A stretch of 64,000 bases of DNA from Streptomyces vietnamensis (GCF_000830005.1 NZ_CP010407.1:7886001-7950000), one strand, 5' to 3'; counted from the stretch's first letter, positions 50,821-59,762 are shown. Notes: generated by a model from the sequence alone, not told the origin. Translations and numbers: made by a program.

Positions 50821-52652
50821 GACGGGGAGCCTTCCGGGAGCGGGGAGTTCGAGGACGGCGGCGGGGTCCGGGGGGTGGACGGCCGGCCGTCGGAGGGGTC
50901 GGACGGGGCGGGAGGGGCGGGGGCCGGCCGGGTGGCGGCGTGCTCGGGAGCGGGCCGCTCGGTGGCGGCGGACTCGTCGGCGGCGCGCCGAGCGGCGACG
51001 GCCTCGGTGGGCTCGGTGGCGGGGCCCTCGGCCGTGGTGGGCTCGGCGGCGGTGGGCTCGGTGGCGGGGCCCTCGGCGGCGGTGGGCTCGATGGCGGGGC
51101 CCTCCGTCGCGGGGTGCTCGGTGGCGGCGCCCTCCGTCGCGGGGTGCTCGCCGGTCGTCGTCAGCGCGTCGGGAGCCGTCCCGGCCCCGGGCGTCGGGGT
51201 GCCGACGCCGCGGACCGCCTGGCGGAAGCTGCCGAAGCGGGTCGCCGCCCCGGCCGCCGCGCCGGTGCGCGGGCCCGCCGCGCGCGGCTTCTCGGCGGCC
51301 TCGGGGCCCTCGGGGTGGGCGGCGGCCATCGCCCGGCCGCGGCGGCGGCGCGGCAGACCGCTCTCGCCGAACCGCGGGTGCTCGCCGGTGCTTTCGGCCG
51401 CGCTGTCGTGCGTGGTCTCGGGCTCCACGGCCGCCGCGGCGGGGGCCGGCGTCGGCGTCGCCGGGCCGCGGCCCGTCACGGGCGGCAGGCCGGCGGCGGG
51501 CGTGGCCGGCGGCTCGACGGGCGCGTGGCTGATCAGCTCCTGAGGCAGCATCAGGAGGGCGCCGGTGCCGCCGCGCGCCGAGGGGCGGAAGGACACGGTC
51601 AGGCCGTGCTTGCGGGCCAGCCGGCCGACGACGGCCAGGCCGAGCCGGGTGCCGGAGAGACCGGCCAGGTCCTGCGTCGTCGCGCCGACCGCGGCCTCCG
51701 CGCGGCGCAGCTGCACGTCGCTCATCACCAGGCCGCTGTCCTCGACCGCGATGATGACGCCGGCCGGGACCTCCTCCACGTAGACGTGGACCTCGGCGGT
51801 GGGCGGCGAGAAGTTCGCGGCGTTGTCCATGAGTTCGGCCAGGGCGTGCATGACGCCCTCGGCCGCGTGTCCGGCGACGGCCGCGTCGCTGCTGGAGTGC
51901 AGCCGCACCCGCTGGTAGCCGCCGATCCGGCCCATGGCGCCGCGCAGGATCGACTCCATGACGATGGGGCGGGCCCAGCGCCGACCGGACCGGGCTCCGG
52001 TCAGCACGGCGACGGAGTCGGCGAGACGGCCGGCCTGGGCGGTGCGGTGGTCGAGGTGGAGCAGGTCGGCCAGGACGTCCTCGTCGGCGTGCCGGTGCTC
52101 CATCTCCCGCAGGTCGGCGAGCATGCTCGTGGCGAGGGCCTGCATGCGGCCGGCCGCGTTGGCCGCGGCGGCCATGGCGGCGGACCGGCCGGACTCGGCC
52201 CGGCGCAGCCGGGCCTCGAGGCGCTTGATGTCGTCGGCCTGAGCCTCGGTCAGCTCGGCGGTCCGGGCCGTGTGGGCGCGGACCAGTTCCTCGGTCCGCG
52301 CGGTGTGGGCCGCCGCCGCGGCGGCGGCCTCCGTCTCGTACCGCTCCTTCAGCGCCGCCGTCTCGCGCGCCGCGTCGGCCGTGTGCCGGGCGGCCCGGGC
52401 CTCCAGGGAGGCGAGTTCGGCGGTGAGGGTCTCGGCCCTCCGGCTCAGGGAGCGCGAGGTCCGCCCGTACCAGGTGACCGCGAAGGCGGCGGCCGCGAGG
52501 AGCAGCACGCCGCCGCCGGCGAACCAGCCGAGTGCGGGACGGACCCCGGCCGGCGCCGCGGCGGTCGCCGCGACGGCGAGCGCGCCACCCGCGGCGGCTG
52601 TCAGCAACGAGGCGAGCAGGGCAGGGCGGAAGGGGGTGGACGGCGCCGACAT
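50817..52652 (-). CDS. cvnA: CvnA, sensor histidine-kinase-like protein of conservon
   Basis: A 611-residue membrane protein. Two hydrophobic helices lie at about residues 10-33 and 41-60, then an Ala/Glu/Arg-rich coiled coil to about 175, a dimerisation region (LADLLHLDHRTAQAG), then an HATPase domain with the N-box ELMDNAANFSPP near residue 275 and VEDSGLVM, RLGLAVVGRLA. The C-terminal 200 residues are low-complexity, with repeats of TEPTAAEGPA type. There is no extracellular domain worth naming, as usual for CvnA. I chose ATG 52652 over an upstream GTG because the residues before it would disrupt the first helix. It is the first gene of the operon. Confidence 0.92.
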   Translation of the reverse strand: MSAPSTPFRPALLASLLTAAAGGALAVAATAAAPAGVRPALGWFAGGGVLLLAAAAFAVTWYGRTSRSLSRRAETLTAELASLEARAARHTADAARETAALKERYETEAAAAAAAHTARTEELVRAHTARTAELTEAQADDIKRLEARLRRAESGRSAAMAAAANAAGRMQALATSMLADLREMEHRHADEDVLADLLHLDHRTAQAGRLADSVAVLTGARSGRRWARPIVMESILRGAMGRIGGYQRVRLHSSSDAAVAGHAAEGVMHALAELMDNAANFSPPTAEVHVYVEEVPAGVIIAVEDSGLVMSDVQLRRAEAAVGATTQDLAGLSGTRLGLAVVGRLARKHGLTVSFRPSARGGTGALLMLPQELISHAPVEPPATPAAGLPPVTGRGPATPTPAPAAAAVEPETTHDSAAESTGEHPRFGESGLPRRRRGRAMAAAHPEGPEAAEKPRAAGPRTGAAAGAATRFGSFRQAVRGVGTPTPGAGTAPDALTTTGEHPATEGAATEHPATEGPAIEPTAAEGPATEPTAAEPTTAEGPATEPTEAVAARRAADESAATERPAPEHAATRPAPAPPAPSDPSDGRPSTPRTPPPSSNSPLPEGSPS

Positions 52653-52705
52653 CAACCAGACTCTCGAGAACAGGCACACGGGGGAGTCGTAACGACGGCA
52701 CTATA

Positions 52706-52725
52706 GAACCGATCTTGATCGGTTC
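52706..52725. promoter_or_regulatory. 20-bp palindrome in the cvn promoter region
   Basis: GAACCGATCTTGATCGGTTC is a perfect inverted repeat around TT. On the minus strand it is followed at once by TATAGT, a good -10 box, so the palindrome fills the -35/-10 spacer of the presumed cvn promoter. A related half, TTGATCGG, recurs 12 bp away at 52736-52743. Confidence 0.75.
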
Positions 52726-52780
52726 GGAACCTCCCTTGATCGGATCGGTATTCAGATTACGGAATATGCATCGAAAGTGA

Positions 52781-54760
52781 TCAGCTCGACGATGCGGAGG
52801 GAGCCGCGTTCCGCCACACCGTCAGATCGAGCGTCATGTAGGTGCTCGGCGAGTCCTCCGGCGAGAAGGCCTTGACGGTGACCAGGCCGAGATGGCCCGT
52901 ACCCGTCGTGACACAGACCTGACGGCCCGGCGACAGCTTGTTCACGTAGATGTTCTGGGTGAACCGGGTCTCCGCGCGGCACGCCTCGAGGGAGCCCTCC
53001 TGACCCGGGTCGAGCAGGACCAGGTTGCCGCCGCTGCTCTCGGCGTCGAGGTAGCCGCCGGTGTCGTAGGAGAGGTCGTAGTTGTTGTCCTCGCCGTCCT
53101 GGGGCCGTACGTCGGTGTCCCCGAGGGTCAGGTGGTAGCCGGCCGTGAGGTCGATGTTCTTGTACGTGGCGGCCTGCGGGGCCGGCGCCGTCGAGGGCTT
53201 CGGGGCGGAGCTCTCCGTCCCGGTGCCCGTCCCGGTCCCCGTGCCCCCGCTGCCCTGCGTGCTCGGCGAACTCTTCCCGTTGGGCTTCCCGCCGCCGTTC
53301 GAGACGGCCTGTCCACCCTTGTCCTTGTCCTTCAGCAGGACGTAGGCGGTCGCGCCGCCCGCGACGGAGAAGGCGAGGACGGCGGCCACGGCGATGACGA
53401 GACCGCGCGAGCCCCTCTTCTTCGGCTGCTGGGGCGGCTGCTGGGGCGCGTACCCGGCCGGCGCAGGCCCGCCGGGGTAGGGCTGCTGCGGGTACGCGGG
53501 ACCGCCGGGGCCCTGCGTCGGCGCGTACGCCCCGGTGCCGGGACCCTGGGTGGGCGCGTACGCCGGGCTGCCGGGGCCCTGTGTCGGCGCGTACGGGTAC
53601 GCGGGCGCCGGACCGGCGGCGGCCGGCGGGGGCACCGGGGTCGACGAGGCGACGGGCGCCGCCGGGGCGGTGGGGGCCGTGTGCGGCGGCGGTCCGTACC
53701 CGGGCGGCGGGGTGGACGGCGGGGTGGACGGCGCGGCCGGCGCCGTCGGCGCGTACCCGGGCGGTGCCGCTGTCGGTGCCGGTGCCACTGTCGGTGCGGT
53801 CGTCGGCGGCGGGGGCGTCTGCGGGGGAGCGGGCGCCGCCGCGCGGGCGGTGATCTCGGCGGAGACCGCGCCCGGCAGCCAGTCCTCGGGCCGGCGCAGC
53901 ACCGTCGCCGCGTTCGCGGCCTGGCAGAGGCTGATGATCTCGGAGAGCGACGGCCGGGCCTCGGGGTCCTTCGCGAGGCAGCGCGTGACCAGCTCGGTGA
54001 GCCGCTCCGGGACGGCGCTCAGGTCCGGCTGCTCGTGCACGATCCGGTACAGCACCCCGTGCCCGGTGCCCTCGCCGAAGGCCGGGACGCCCGTCGCCGC
54101 GTACGCCGCGACCTGACCGAGCGCGAACACGTCCGTGGCAGAGGTGACCTTGCGTCCCGCCGCCTGCTCGGGAGCCATGAACGACGGCGTGCCGATGGTG
54201 ACCCCACTGCCCGTCAGGGAGGTGGCGTCGGCGGCGTGGGCGATGCCGAAGTCGATGACGCGGGGCCCGTCGGAGGCGAGCAGCACGTTGGACGGCTTCA
54301 GGTCGCGGTGCACGATGCCCGCGCCGTGGATGACGTGCAGGGCCTCGGCCATGCCCGCGACGAGCAGCAGCACCGTCTCCACGGGCAGCGCGCCGTGCGA
54401 GACGACCGCGTCGGCGAGCGAGGGCCCCGGCACGTACGCGGTGGCCAGCCACGGCTGCGCGCCGTCGGGGTCCGCGTCGATGACGGGCGCGGTGAACAGC
54501 CCCTGGACGCGCTGCGCGGAGCGCACCTCCTGCGCGAACCGGCGGCGGAACTCCGCGTCCTCGCCGAACTCGGGACGGATCAGCTTGATCGCGACCGGCC
54601 GGCCGCCGGGCGTGTACGACAGGTACACCTTGCCCATGCCGCCGGCGCCGAGCCGGGCGGCGAGCCGATAGCCGGCGACCGTCGTCGGGTCGTCCGCCTC
54701 CAGCGCCTTGAACACCTCGGAGCCGCCCCGGTCCGCTTGCTGACCGCCCATGAAACCCAT
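52781..54760 (-). CDS. Receptor-type Ser/Thr protein kinase
   Basis: A 659-residue PknB-type kinase. The N-terminal kinase domain (about residues 30-290) has GAGGMGKVY, the Lys of AIKLI (K59), HRDLKPSN and DFG, and the APEQ motif. A long Pro/Ala/Thr-rich linker includes tandem AYAPTQGPG repeats (four copies). One membrane helix (GLVIAVAAVLAFSVAGGATAYVLL) leads to an extracellular domain of about 190 residues with two cysteines and no PASTA repeats. The ATG at 54760 has GGGGAG upstream. It lies directly upstream of the cvn operon on the same strand, so the kinase may act on the conservon; that is inference. Confidence 0.9.
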   Translation of the reverse strand: MGFMGGQQADRGGSEVFKALEADDPTTVAGYRLAARLGAGGMGKVYLSYTPGGRPVAIKLIRPEFGEDAEFRRRFAQEVRSAQRVQGLFTAPVIDADPDGAQPWLATAYVPGPSLADAVVSHGALPVETVLLLVAGMAEALHVIHGAGIVHRDLKPSNVLLASDGPRVIDFGIAHAADATSLTGSGVTIGTPSFMAPEQAAGRKVTSATDVFALGQVAAYAATGVPAFGEGTGHGVLYRIVHEQPDLSAVPERLTELVTRCLAKDPEARPSLSEIISLCQAANAATVLRRPEDWLPGAVSAEITARAAAPAPPQTPPPPTTAPTVAPAPTAAPPGYAPTAPAAPSTPPSTPPPGYGPPPHTAPTAPAAPVASSTPVPPPAAAGPAPAYPYAPTQGPGSPAYAPTQGPGTGAYAPTQGPGGPAYPQQPYPGGPAPAGYAPQQPPQQPKKRGSRGLVIAVAAVLAFSVAGGATAYVLLKDKDKGGQAVSNGGGKPNGKSSPSTQGSGGTGTGTGTGTESSAPKPSTAPAPQAATYKNIDLTAGYHLTLGDTDVRPQDGEDNNYDLSYDTGGYLDAESSGGNLVLLDPGQEGSLEACRAETRFTQNIYVNKLSPGRQVCVTTGTGHLGLVTVKAFSPEDSPSTYMTLDLTVWRNAAPSASSS

Positions 54761-54797
54761 GTCTCCCCACGCAGAACACTGTTTGCAGGAGGGCACC

Positions 54798-55859
54798 CTA
54801 CCGGTGGTCCGCGCCTTCGGACTCCTCCGTCCCGACCTCCGCGCCCGTGAGCCCGGCGCGCTCCGCGAGCGCACCGCCCTGGAAACGGCTCTCCGCCCCC
54901 AACTCCTCCAGGAGATCGGCGATGTGACGGCGGCAGGTGCGCAGCGACATCCCCATCCGACGGGCGATCACCTCGTCCTTGGCGCCCTCCGCGAGCAGCC
55001 CCACGAGCGCCCGCCGCAGACTGGGCCCGACCTCCTTGTACGCGGCCCCGCTGGTGCCCCGGAACGGCACCGCCCCCGACCAGTGCTGCTCGAACACCCG
55101 GCAGAGGTACGCCACCACGTCGGGGTCCCGGACGAGGACCGCCCCCTCGCCCGTACCGCCGTCGGCACGCCGGGGCAGGAAGGCCACGGACCGGTCGAAC
55201 ACCACGGCCCGGTCGGGCAGTTCGGCGGCGGTGCGGTACTCGGCGCCCGCCTCGGTGAGCCGCTCCACGTACCCCTGGGTGGACAGGCTGGACCGCGCCG
55301 AGTGCTGGTACAGCGTGCGCATCCGCACGCCCCGCCGGAGCATCGCCACGTCCCGTTCGACGGCGTCCCCGAGGCGGTGCGCGGCCCGCCCGCCGCCGGG
55401 CTGGATGCTGAACACCTCCTCCCGGCAGCGGGCCGACTCCTCGGTGAGCATCGCGGAGGCGGCCGCCATGTCGGGCAGCACGTCGAGGCCCTCCCGACGG
55501 CCCTGTTCGCGCCGGGCGGCGCGGTACCTCGGCATCAGGGAGTGCAGATCGTCGCGGAGCGACTGGGCGTGCGCGGCGGCCCGTGCGAGCTCCGCCTCCA
55601 GCGGGCCGACCACTTCCGCCGCGGCGGCGTCCGGGTTCACCGGGATCAGTTCCTCGGGCCGGCCGGGCGCCGGACGGAGGAGACGGAGCCGCCTCAAGGT
55701 GCGGCAGGCGGCCTCCACTTCCTCCCGGCCGAGGCCGAGGTCGGGAAGCCCGTCCGGCGGCCGGTTCGCGAGGCCCCCGTGTTCCAGTACGTACGCGAAG
55801 ACGGCGACGGCCCCGGCGTCCAGCCGAGGCATTCCGTCCACATCCACCCCAGTAGTCAC
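54798..55859 (-). CDS. LuxR-type regulator with TrmB-like N terminus
   Basis: A 353-residue regulator. The N-terminal 70 residues (GAVAVFAYVLEHGGLANRPPDGLPDLGLGREEVEAACRTLRRLRLLRP) resemble a TrmB-type winged helix. A coiled/helical middle follows, and the C terminus is a GerE/LuxR helix-turn-helix (LVGLLAEGAKDEVIARRMGMSLRTCRRHIADLLEELGAESRFQGGALAERAGL). The GTG at 55859 has GGGGGA upstream. It is divergent from a 52-residue secreted peptide gene with 202 bp between. Streptomycetes have many such TrmB/LuxR regulators, some next to small secreted peptides; a peptide-sensing role is plausible but unproved. Confidence 0.85.
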   Translation of the reverse strand: MTTGVDVDGMPRLDAGAVAVFAYVLEHGGLANRPPDGLPDLGLGREEVEAACRTLRRLRLLRPAPGRPEELIPVNPDAAAAEVVGPLEAELARAAAHAQSLRDDLHSLMPRYRAARREQGRREGLDVLPDMAAASAMLTEESARCREEVFSIQPGGGRAAHRLGDAVERDVAMLRRGVRMRTLYQHSARSSLSTQGYVERLTEAGAEYRTAAELPDRAVVFDRSVAFLPRRADGGTGEGAVLVRDPDVVAYLCRVFEQHWSGAVPFRGTSGAAYKEVGPSLRRALVGLLAEGAKDEVIARRMGMSLRTCRRHIADLLEELGAESRFQGGALAERAGLTGAEVGTEESEGADHR

Positions 55860-56061
55860 GCATTTCCCCCGTGATGCGGCCCTGCTACTTCCGTGCCATG
55901 CAGGGTATTGCCAGGTCATGGCGCTGGACCAAGCGGGCTCGCCGGGATGAACTGGTGGTGTCCGGCCGAGGGAAACCCCATCAGGCCGACATACGGCGTG
56001 AACGCGCCAGACACGGAGCTTCCCGCCCGCCCCACTCCTCTCCCGAACCAGGAGCCGCACC

Positions 56062-56220
56062 ATGTCCGTTGCCGTCCGCTGCCTCCTTCTCCTCGCCGTC
56101 CTGCTCGCCGGCGGAACGGCCGTCGCCCCGGCGGACGACGCACCGGAGACGACGCGGACGGTCGCCGCGGACCCCATGGACACCAGTTGGGGCGACGAGT
56201 ACGTCCGGCCCGAGCAGTAG
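56062..56220 (+). CDS. Small secreted peptide, 52 residues
   Basis: A short gene with AGGAG seven bases before the ATG. The product has a clear Sec signal (MSVAVRCLLLLAVLLAGGTAVA) and an acidic mature part of about 28 residues ending DTSWGDEYVRPEQ. There are no cysteines in the mature part, so it is not a lanthipeptide precursor. It is divergent from the LuxR/TrmB-type regulator and followed 52 bp later by the LanL gene on the same strand. It may be a signal peptide sensed by the regulator or a surface peptide. Family unknown. Confidence 0.75.
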   Translation: MSVAVRCLLLLAVLLAGGTAVAPADDAPETTRTVAADPMDTSWGDEYVRPEQ

Positions 56221-56272
56221 GGACACGCTGCCCTCCCACTCGTCACCCCTGCGAAACACGAGGACGAAGAGC

Positions 56273-59110
56273 GTGTCGTCACCCACCACGAATCCCGACC
56301 CGGCCGGCCCCCGGCGGTCGCGCACCGAAAGCGCCGCGGACCGGGCCCTGTTGACCGACATCGTGCACGCCGTGATCGCCCGGAGCGCACCCGAGGCCGA
56401 GTGCTCGGACTGGAGCGTCGAACCAGGTGAGTTCTGGTGCCACGTCGTGCCCGGCGGGGCCGTCGCGCGGGCCCAGGGCTGGAAGCTCCACGTCCCGGCC
56501 ACCCCGCTCTCGGCGCCCCTGGTCCTGGCCCGGTCCGCCGAGGTGCTCGTGGCCCACCGCGCGGCCTTCAAGTTCGCCGGGACTCCGGCCAAGGCGGCCG
56601 CGCTGGTGTCCGGGCGCTTCGCGCGCGGCGGGGGCGGCAAGTTCCTGACCGTGTACCCGGCCGACGACGAGCAGTTCCGGCGGCTCGCCGAGGAACTCCA
56701 CCGGGCCACCGAGGGCCTGCCCGGCCCCGCCGTCCTCTCCGACCGGCGCTACCGCCCCGGCAGCCAGGTCTTCTACCGGTACGGAGTGTTCAAGGGCGTC
56801 CGGGAACTGACGCCCGACGGCTCCTTCGCCGCCCGTCTCACCGACCCCGAGGGCCGGCCGGTCGCCGACGAGCGCAACGCCTGGTTCAGCCCGCCGGCCT
56901 GGGCCGGAGACCCGTTCCCCGACCGTCCCGCCGCACCCGCCCGCAGCACGGCCACGGCCAGGCCCGTCCTTCTCGGCGACCGCTTCCTCGTACGGGGCGC
57001 GATCCAGCACTCCAACAAGGGCGGGGTGTTCCGGGCCGAGGACACCCGCACCGGCGCGCAGGTCGTCGTCAAGCAGGCACGGCCCCACGTGGGCGCCGGC
57101 CTCGAAGGCCTCGACGTCCGGGACCTGTTGCGCCGCGAGGCCGCGCTGCTCGAACGGTTCGGGCGGGTGCGCCCCGACCGGGTCCCCGAGCCGGTCGAGG
57201 TGTTCGAGCAGCAGGGCAGCGTGTTCCTGGCCACCGCGTCGGTCCCCGGGGCGACGCTCCGGCGCACCGTCGCCGAGCGCCTCGCACGGGACGGCGGCGG
57301 CCGCCCCGACGACCGTACGGCCGACTCCCTGGTCCGGCAGCTCGTCGAGCTCGTCGCCACCGCCCATGAACTCGGCGTCACCCTGCACGACTTCAACCCC
57401 AACAACGTCATGGTCACCCCGGACGGACGGCTCGTCCTCATCGACCTGGAGATGGCGGCCGGGGAAGGGGAACGGTGGGTGCTCGGCGCCACCCCCGGCT
57501 ACACCGCCCCCGAGCTGCGCGCCGCCGACCAGGTGGCCCCCGCCCTGCCGCCGAGCGTCGACCTGTACGCCCTCGGCGCCACCGTCCTGCACGCCCTGAG
57601 CGGCGCCGACCCGCTCTTCGCGGAGGACCTCCCGCGGGAGACGGCCCGACCGGACGAACGGCGCCTGGCGGACCTCGTGGACCTCCTGGCCCGCGACCAC
57701 CCGCTCGTACGACGCTTCTCGCCGCTGATCCGGGGGCTGATGCGGGACGCACCCGAAGACCGCTGGACCCTGGACCGGGCACGGGAGTTCCTCGACGGAG
57801 GCCGAGGAGGCGACGGGGCTCCGGGGGAACACCCGGACGCGGGCCGGGCCCCCGGGGCACGCCCGGACGCGGCGGCCACGCGCGCGCGTCTCCTGCACGA
57901 CGGCATCGCCCACCTGTTGGCCACGATGCGACCGCACGACCCCGAACGGCTGTGGGTCTCGGACTCGTTCGGCGAGACCTGCGACCCGGTGGCCGTGCAG
58001 CACGGCTCGGCCGGCGGCGTCGCCCTCCTCGCCCGGGCACTGGACCACTGGGACGCGGGGCTCTCCACCTCCGTGAACGGTGCCGTGACCCGTGACGCAC
58101 TCGCCGAAGGCCTCCGCTCCGCCGCCCGCTGGACGGCGGAACGACAGGAGACGCTGCCGAGCGCGCTCCCGGGGCTGCACTTCGGGCGTGCGGGCACGGC
58201 CTGGGCCCTGCTCGACGCCGCCCGGGCCCTGGACGACACGGCCCTGACGGACCGGGCCGTCGCCCTTGCCCTCGGTCTGCCCCTGCACGGGCCCAACCCG
58301 GACGTCTGCCACGGCGTGGCCGGCTCCGGCCTCGCACAGCTGCACTTCTGGCGCACCACCGGGGACCCGCGGTTCCTGGACCGCGCCGCCGAGACCGCGG
58401 ACGGACTGCTCGACGCGGCGCGGCGCACCCCCGAAGGGGTCTTCTGGCCGGTGCCGGAGGACTACGGGTCGGCGCTGGCCGGAGCCTGGCACTACGGCTT
58501 CGCGCACGGCGTGGCCGGGGTCGGCACGTTCCTCCTGCTCGCGGCGGAGGCCACCGGGGAGGAACGGTTCCTCACCGCGGCCACCGAGGCGGGGGCCACC
58601 CTCGTGACCGCCGCCCGCAGCGGACCGGCGGGGACGCTGTGGCCCGTCGACCGGGCCCGCCACCTCTCCGACTCCCCGGAGCTCGCCCGGCACTGGTGCA
58701 GCGGCTCCTCCGGCGTCGGCACCTTCCTGGTCCGGCTCTGGGCGGCGACCGGCACGTCCGACGAGGCCCTGCGCGAGCTGGTGGACGGCGCGGCGCTCGC
58801 GGTGCGGGCGGGCAGGGCGACCGACTCGCCGGCCACCTGCCACGGGCTCGCGGGGAACGCCGAGTTCCTCCTCGACGCCGCCGAACGGACCGGCGACGAG
58901 AGCCACCGCGCCGCCGCCGAACTCCTCGTCGAGCACCTGGCCGCGCAGGCCGTCCTGCGCGACGGACGTCTCCTGGTGCCCGACGAGAACCGCAGGACCG
59001 TCCTCGCCGAGTACGCCACCGGCCTCGCCGGGAGCCTCTCCCTGCTGCTGCGCATGCGGTGCGGAGGCCCGCGGGCCTGGCTGCCCGAGGGCAGGCCGGC
59101 CCACCCCTGA
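56273..59110 (+). CDS. lanL: Class IV lanthipeptide synthetase (LanL)
   Basis: A 945-residue trifunctional enzyme. The N-terminal lyase region shows FKFAGTP (K100), GGGGKFLTVYP and FYRYGVF, the motifs of the OspF-like phospho-Ser/Thr lyase. The kinase has VVVKQARP (K267), LHDFNPNNV (D373, N378) and IDLEMA (D391). The cyclase has FAHGVAG (H745), HWCSGSSG (C809) and TCHGLAG (C856, H857), the His and the three zinc ligands; their presence makes it class IV rather than class III. I chose the GTG at 56273 with GAGGA about eight bases upstream. It phosphorylates and dehydrates Ser/Thr in the precursor and closes Cys rings. The precursor lies 69 bp downstream. Confidence 0.92.
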   Translation: MSSPTTNPDPAGPRRSRTESAADRALLTDIVHAVIARSAPEAECSDWSVEPGEFWCHVVPGGAVARAQGWKLHVPATPLSAPLVLARSAEVLVAHRAAFKFAGTPAKAAALVSGRFARGGGGKFLTVYPADDEQFRRLAEELHRATEGLPGPAVLSDRRYRPGSQVFYRYGVFKGVRELTPDGSFAARLTDPEGRPVADERNAWFSPPAWAGDPFPDRPAAPARSTATARPVLLGDRFLVRGAIQHSNKGGVFRAEDTRTGAQVVVKQARPHVGAGLEGLDVRDLLRREAALLERFGRVRPDRVPEPVEVFEQQGSVFLATASVPGATLRRTVAERLARDGGGRPDDRTADSLVRQLVELVATAHELGVTLHDFNPNNVMVTPDGRLVLIDLEMAAGEGERWVLGATPGYTAPELRAADQVAPALPPSVDLYALGATVLHALSGADPLFAEDLPRETARPDERRLADLVDLLARDHPLVRRFSPLIRGLMRDAPEDRWTLDRAREFLDGGRGGDGAPGEHPDAGRAPGARPDAAATRARLLHDGIAHLLATMRPHDPERLWVSDSFGETCDPVAVQHGSAGGVALLARALDHWDAGLSTSVNGAVTRDALAEGLRSAARWTAERQETLPSALPGLHFGRAGTAWALLDAARALDDTALTDRAVALALGLPLHGPNPDVCHGVAGSGLAQLHFWRTTGDPRFLDRAAETADGLLDAARRTPEGVFWPVPEDYGSALAGAWHYGFAHGVAGVGTFLLLAAEATGEERFLTAATEAGATLVTAARSGPAGTLWPVDRARHLSDSPELARHWCSGSSGVGTFLVRLWAATGTSDEALRELVDGAALAVRAGRATDSPATCHGLAGNAEFLLDAAERTGDESHRAAAELLVEHLAAQAVLRDGRLLVPDENRRTVLAEYATGLAGSLSLLLRMRCGGPRAWLPEGRPAHP

Positions 59111-59114
59111 GTGT

Positions 59115-59135
59115 CCGGCGGCCCCAGGCCGCCGG
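59115..59135 (+). terminator. Small hairpin between LanL and precursor genes
   Basis: CCGGCGGCC pairs perfectly with GGCCGCCGG around a CCA loop, four bases after the LanL stop. Without a U-tract it is more likely an RNA-stability or partial-termination element that would raise the precursor mRNA above that of the enzyme or separate their expression. Confidence 0.55.
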
Positions 59136-59179
59136 CGTCCCACGGAAACATCCGATCACACCCGAAGAAGGAGACCGTC

Positions 59180-59305
59180 ATGACGGAGTACGACATCGAT
59201 GCCCTGCAGGTCCTGCCCGAGGAGGTCCGCACCGAGGACGCCCGTGGCGAGGAGCACGCCGCCGCGCTGATCACCGCCTGCCGCTGGCTCACGAGCGGCT
59301 GCTGA
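59180..59305 (+). CDS. lanA: Class IV lanthipeptide precursor peptide (LanA), 41 residues
   Basis: A short gene with AGAAGGAG five bases before the ATG. The leader-like part (MTEYDIDALQVLPEEV, then an acidic stretch to EEHAA) has the amphipathic D-I-x-A-L-Q-x-L-P motif seen in precursors processed by class III/IV enzymes. The C-terminal core, ALITACRWLTSGC, has T32, T38 and S39 and the two cysteines C34 and C41 (last residue). That allows at most two rings and leaves one Ser/Thr for a dehydro residue. The gene directly follows LanL. No protease or transporter gene is beside it, so leader removal must be done by a general protease. Confidence 0.85.
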   Translation: MTEYDIDALQVLPEEVRTEDARGEEHAAALITACRWLTSGC

Positions 59306-59352
59306 CGGACCACCGTCAGGGGAGGGGCCGGCATCCAGGCCGGCCCCTCCCC
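59302..59352 (+). terminator. Double hairpin terminator after LanA
   Basis: CTGACGG-ACCA-CCGTCAG (59302-59319) starts on the LanA stop codon and is followed by a 14-bp perfect stem (GGGGAGGGGCCGGC / GCCGGCCCCTCCCC, 6-base loop, 59319-59352). Together they are a strong terminator that ends the lanthipeptide unit before the DUF190 gene. Confidence 0.8.
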
Positions 59353-59379
59353 CCGGAGGCACGACCGTAGACTCGAAGT

Positions 59380-59727
59380 ATGACCAGGCTGACGGGCAGG
59401 GCCCTGCGGGTGACGGTCTTCGTGGGAGAGAGCGATCTGTGGCACCACAAGCCGCTCTACACCCAGATCGTCCGCCGGGCGCGCGAGGCGGGCCTCGCCG
59501 GCGCGAGCGTGTTCCGCGGCATCGAGGGCTTCGGCGCCTCCTCCCTGATCCACACCCAGCGGCTCCTCTCGCTGAGCGAGGACCTCCCCGTGGCCGTGGT
59601 CATCGTCGACACCGAGCAGAAGATCCGCGCCTTCCTGCCCCGGCTCGACGAGATGGTCGACGAGGGCCTGGTGATCCTCGACGACTGCGAGGTCGTCCGC
59701 CACGTCGGCCGGGAGAAGGCCGCCTGA
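59380..59727 (+). CDS. DUF190 (PII-like) protein
   Basis: A 115-residue protein with the DUF190 pattern: [79 protein letters not shown]. The fold is related to PII signalling proteins, and in many bacteria it is found with CrcB fluoride exporters. No CrcB gene is in the window. It starts 27 bp after the terminator behind LanA, so it is probably not part of the lanthipeptide locus. The ATG has only a weak ribosome site. Confidence 0.88.
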   Translation: MTRLTGRALRVTVFVGESDLWHHKPLYTQIVRRAREAGLAGASVFRGIEGFGASSLIHTQRLLSLSEDLPVAVVIVDTEQKIRAFLPRLDEMVDEGLVILDDCEVVRHVGREKAA

Positions 59728-59762
59728 GCCCGCGAACCGGCGCACCGCCCTACGATGGCCCG

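Noticed and set aside
50940..52706. 588-residue plus-strand frame opposite cvnA
   Set aside because: Shadow of the Ala/Glu/Pro-rich cvnA coding region.
56062..56220. The secreted peptide as the lanthipeptide precursor
   Set aside because: It has a Sec signal and no cysteine in its mature part, while the gene at 59180 has a LanA-type leader and two Cys in the core.
56273..59110. Classification as class III (LanKC)
   Set aside because: The cyclase keeps the zinc ligands C809, C856 and H857, which class III enzymes lack.
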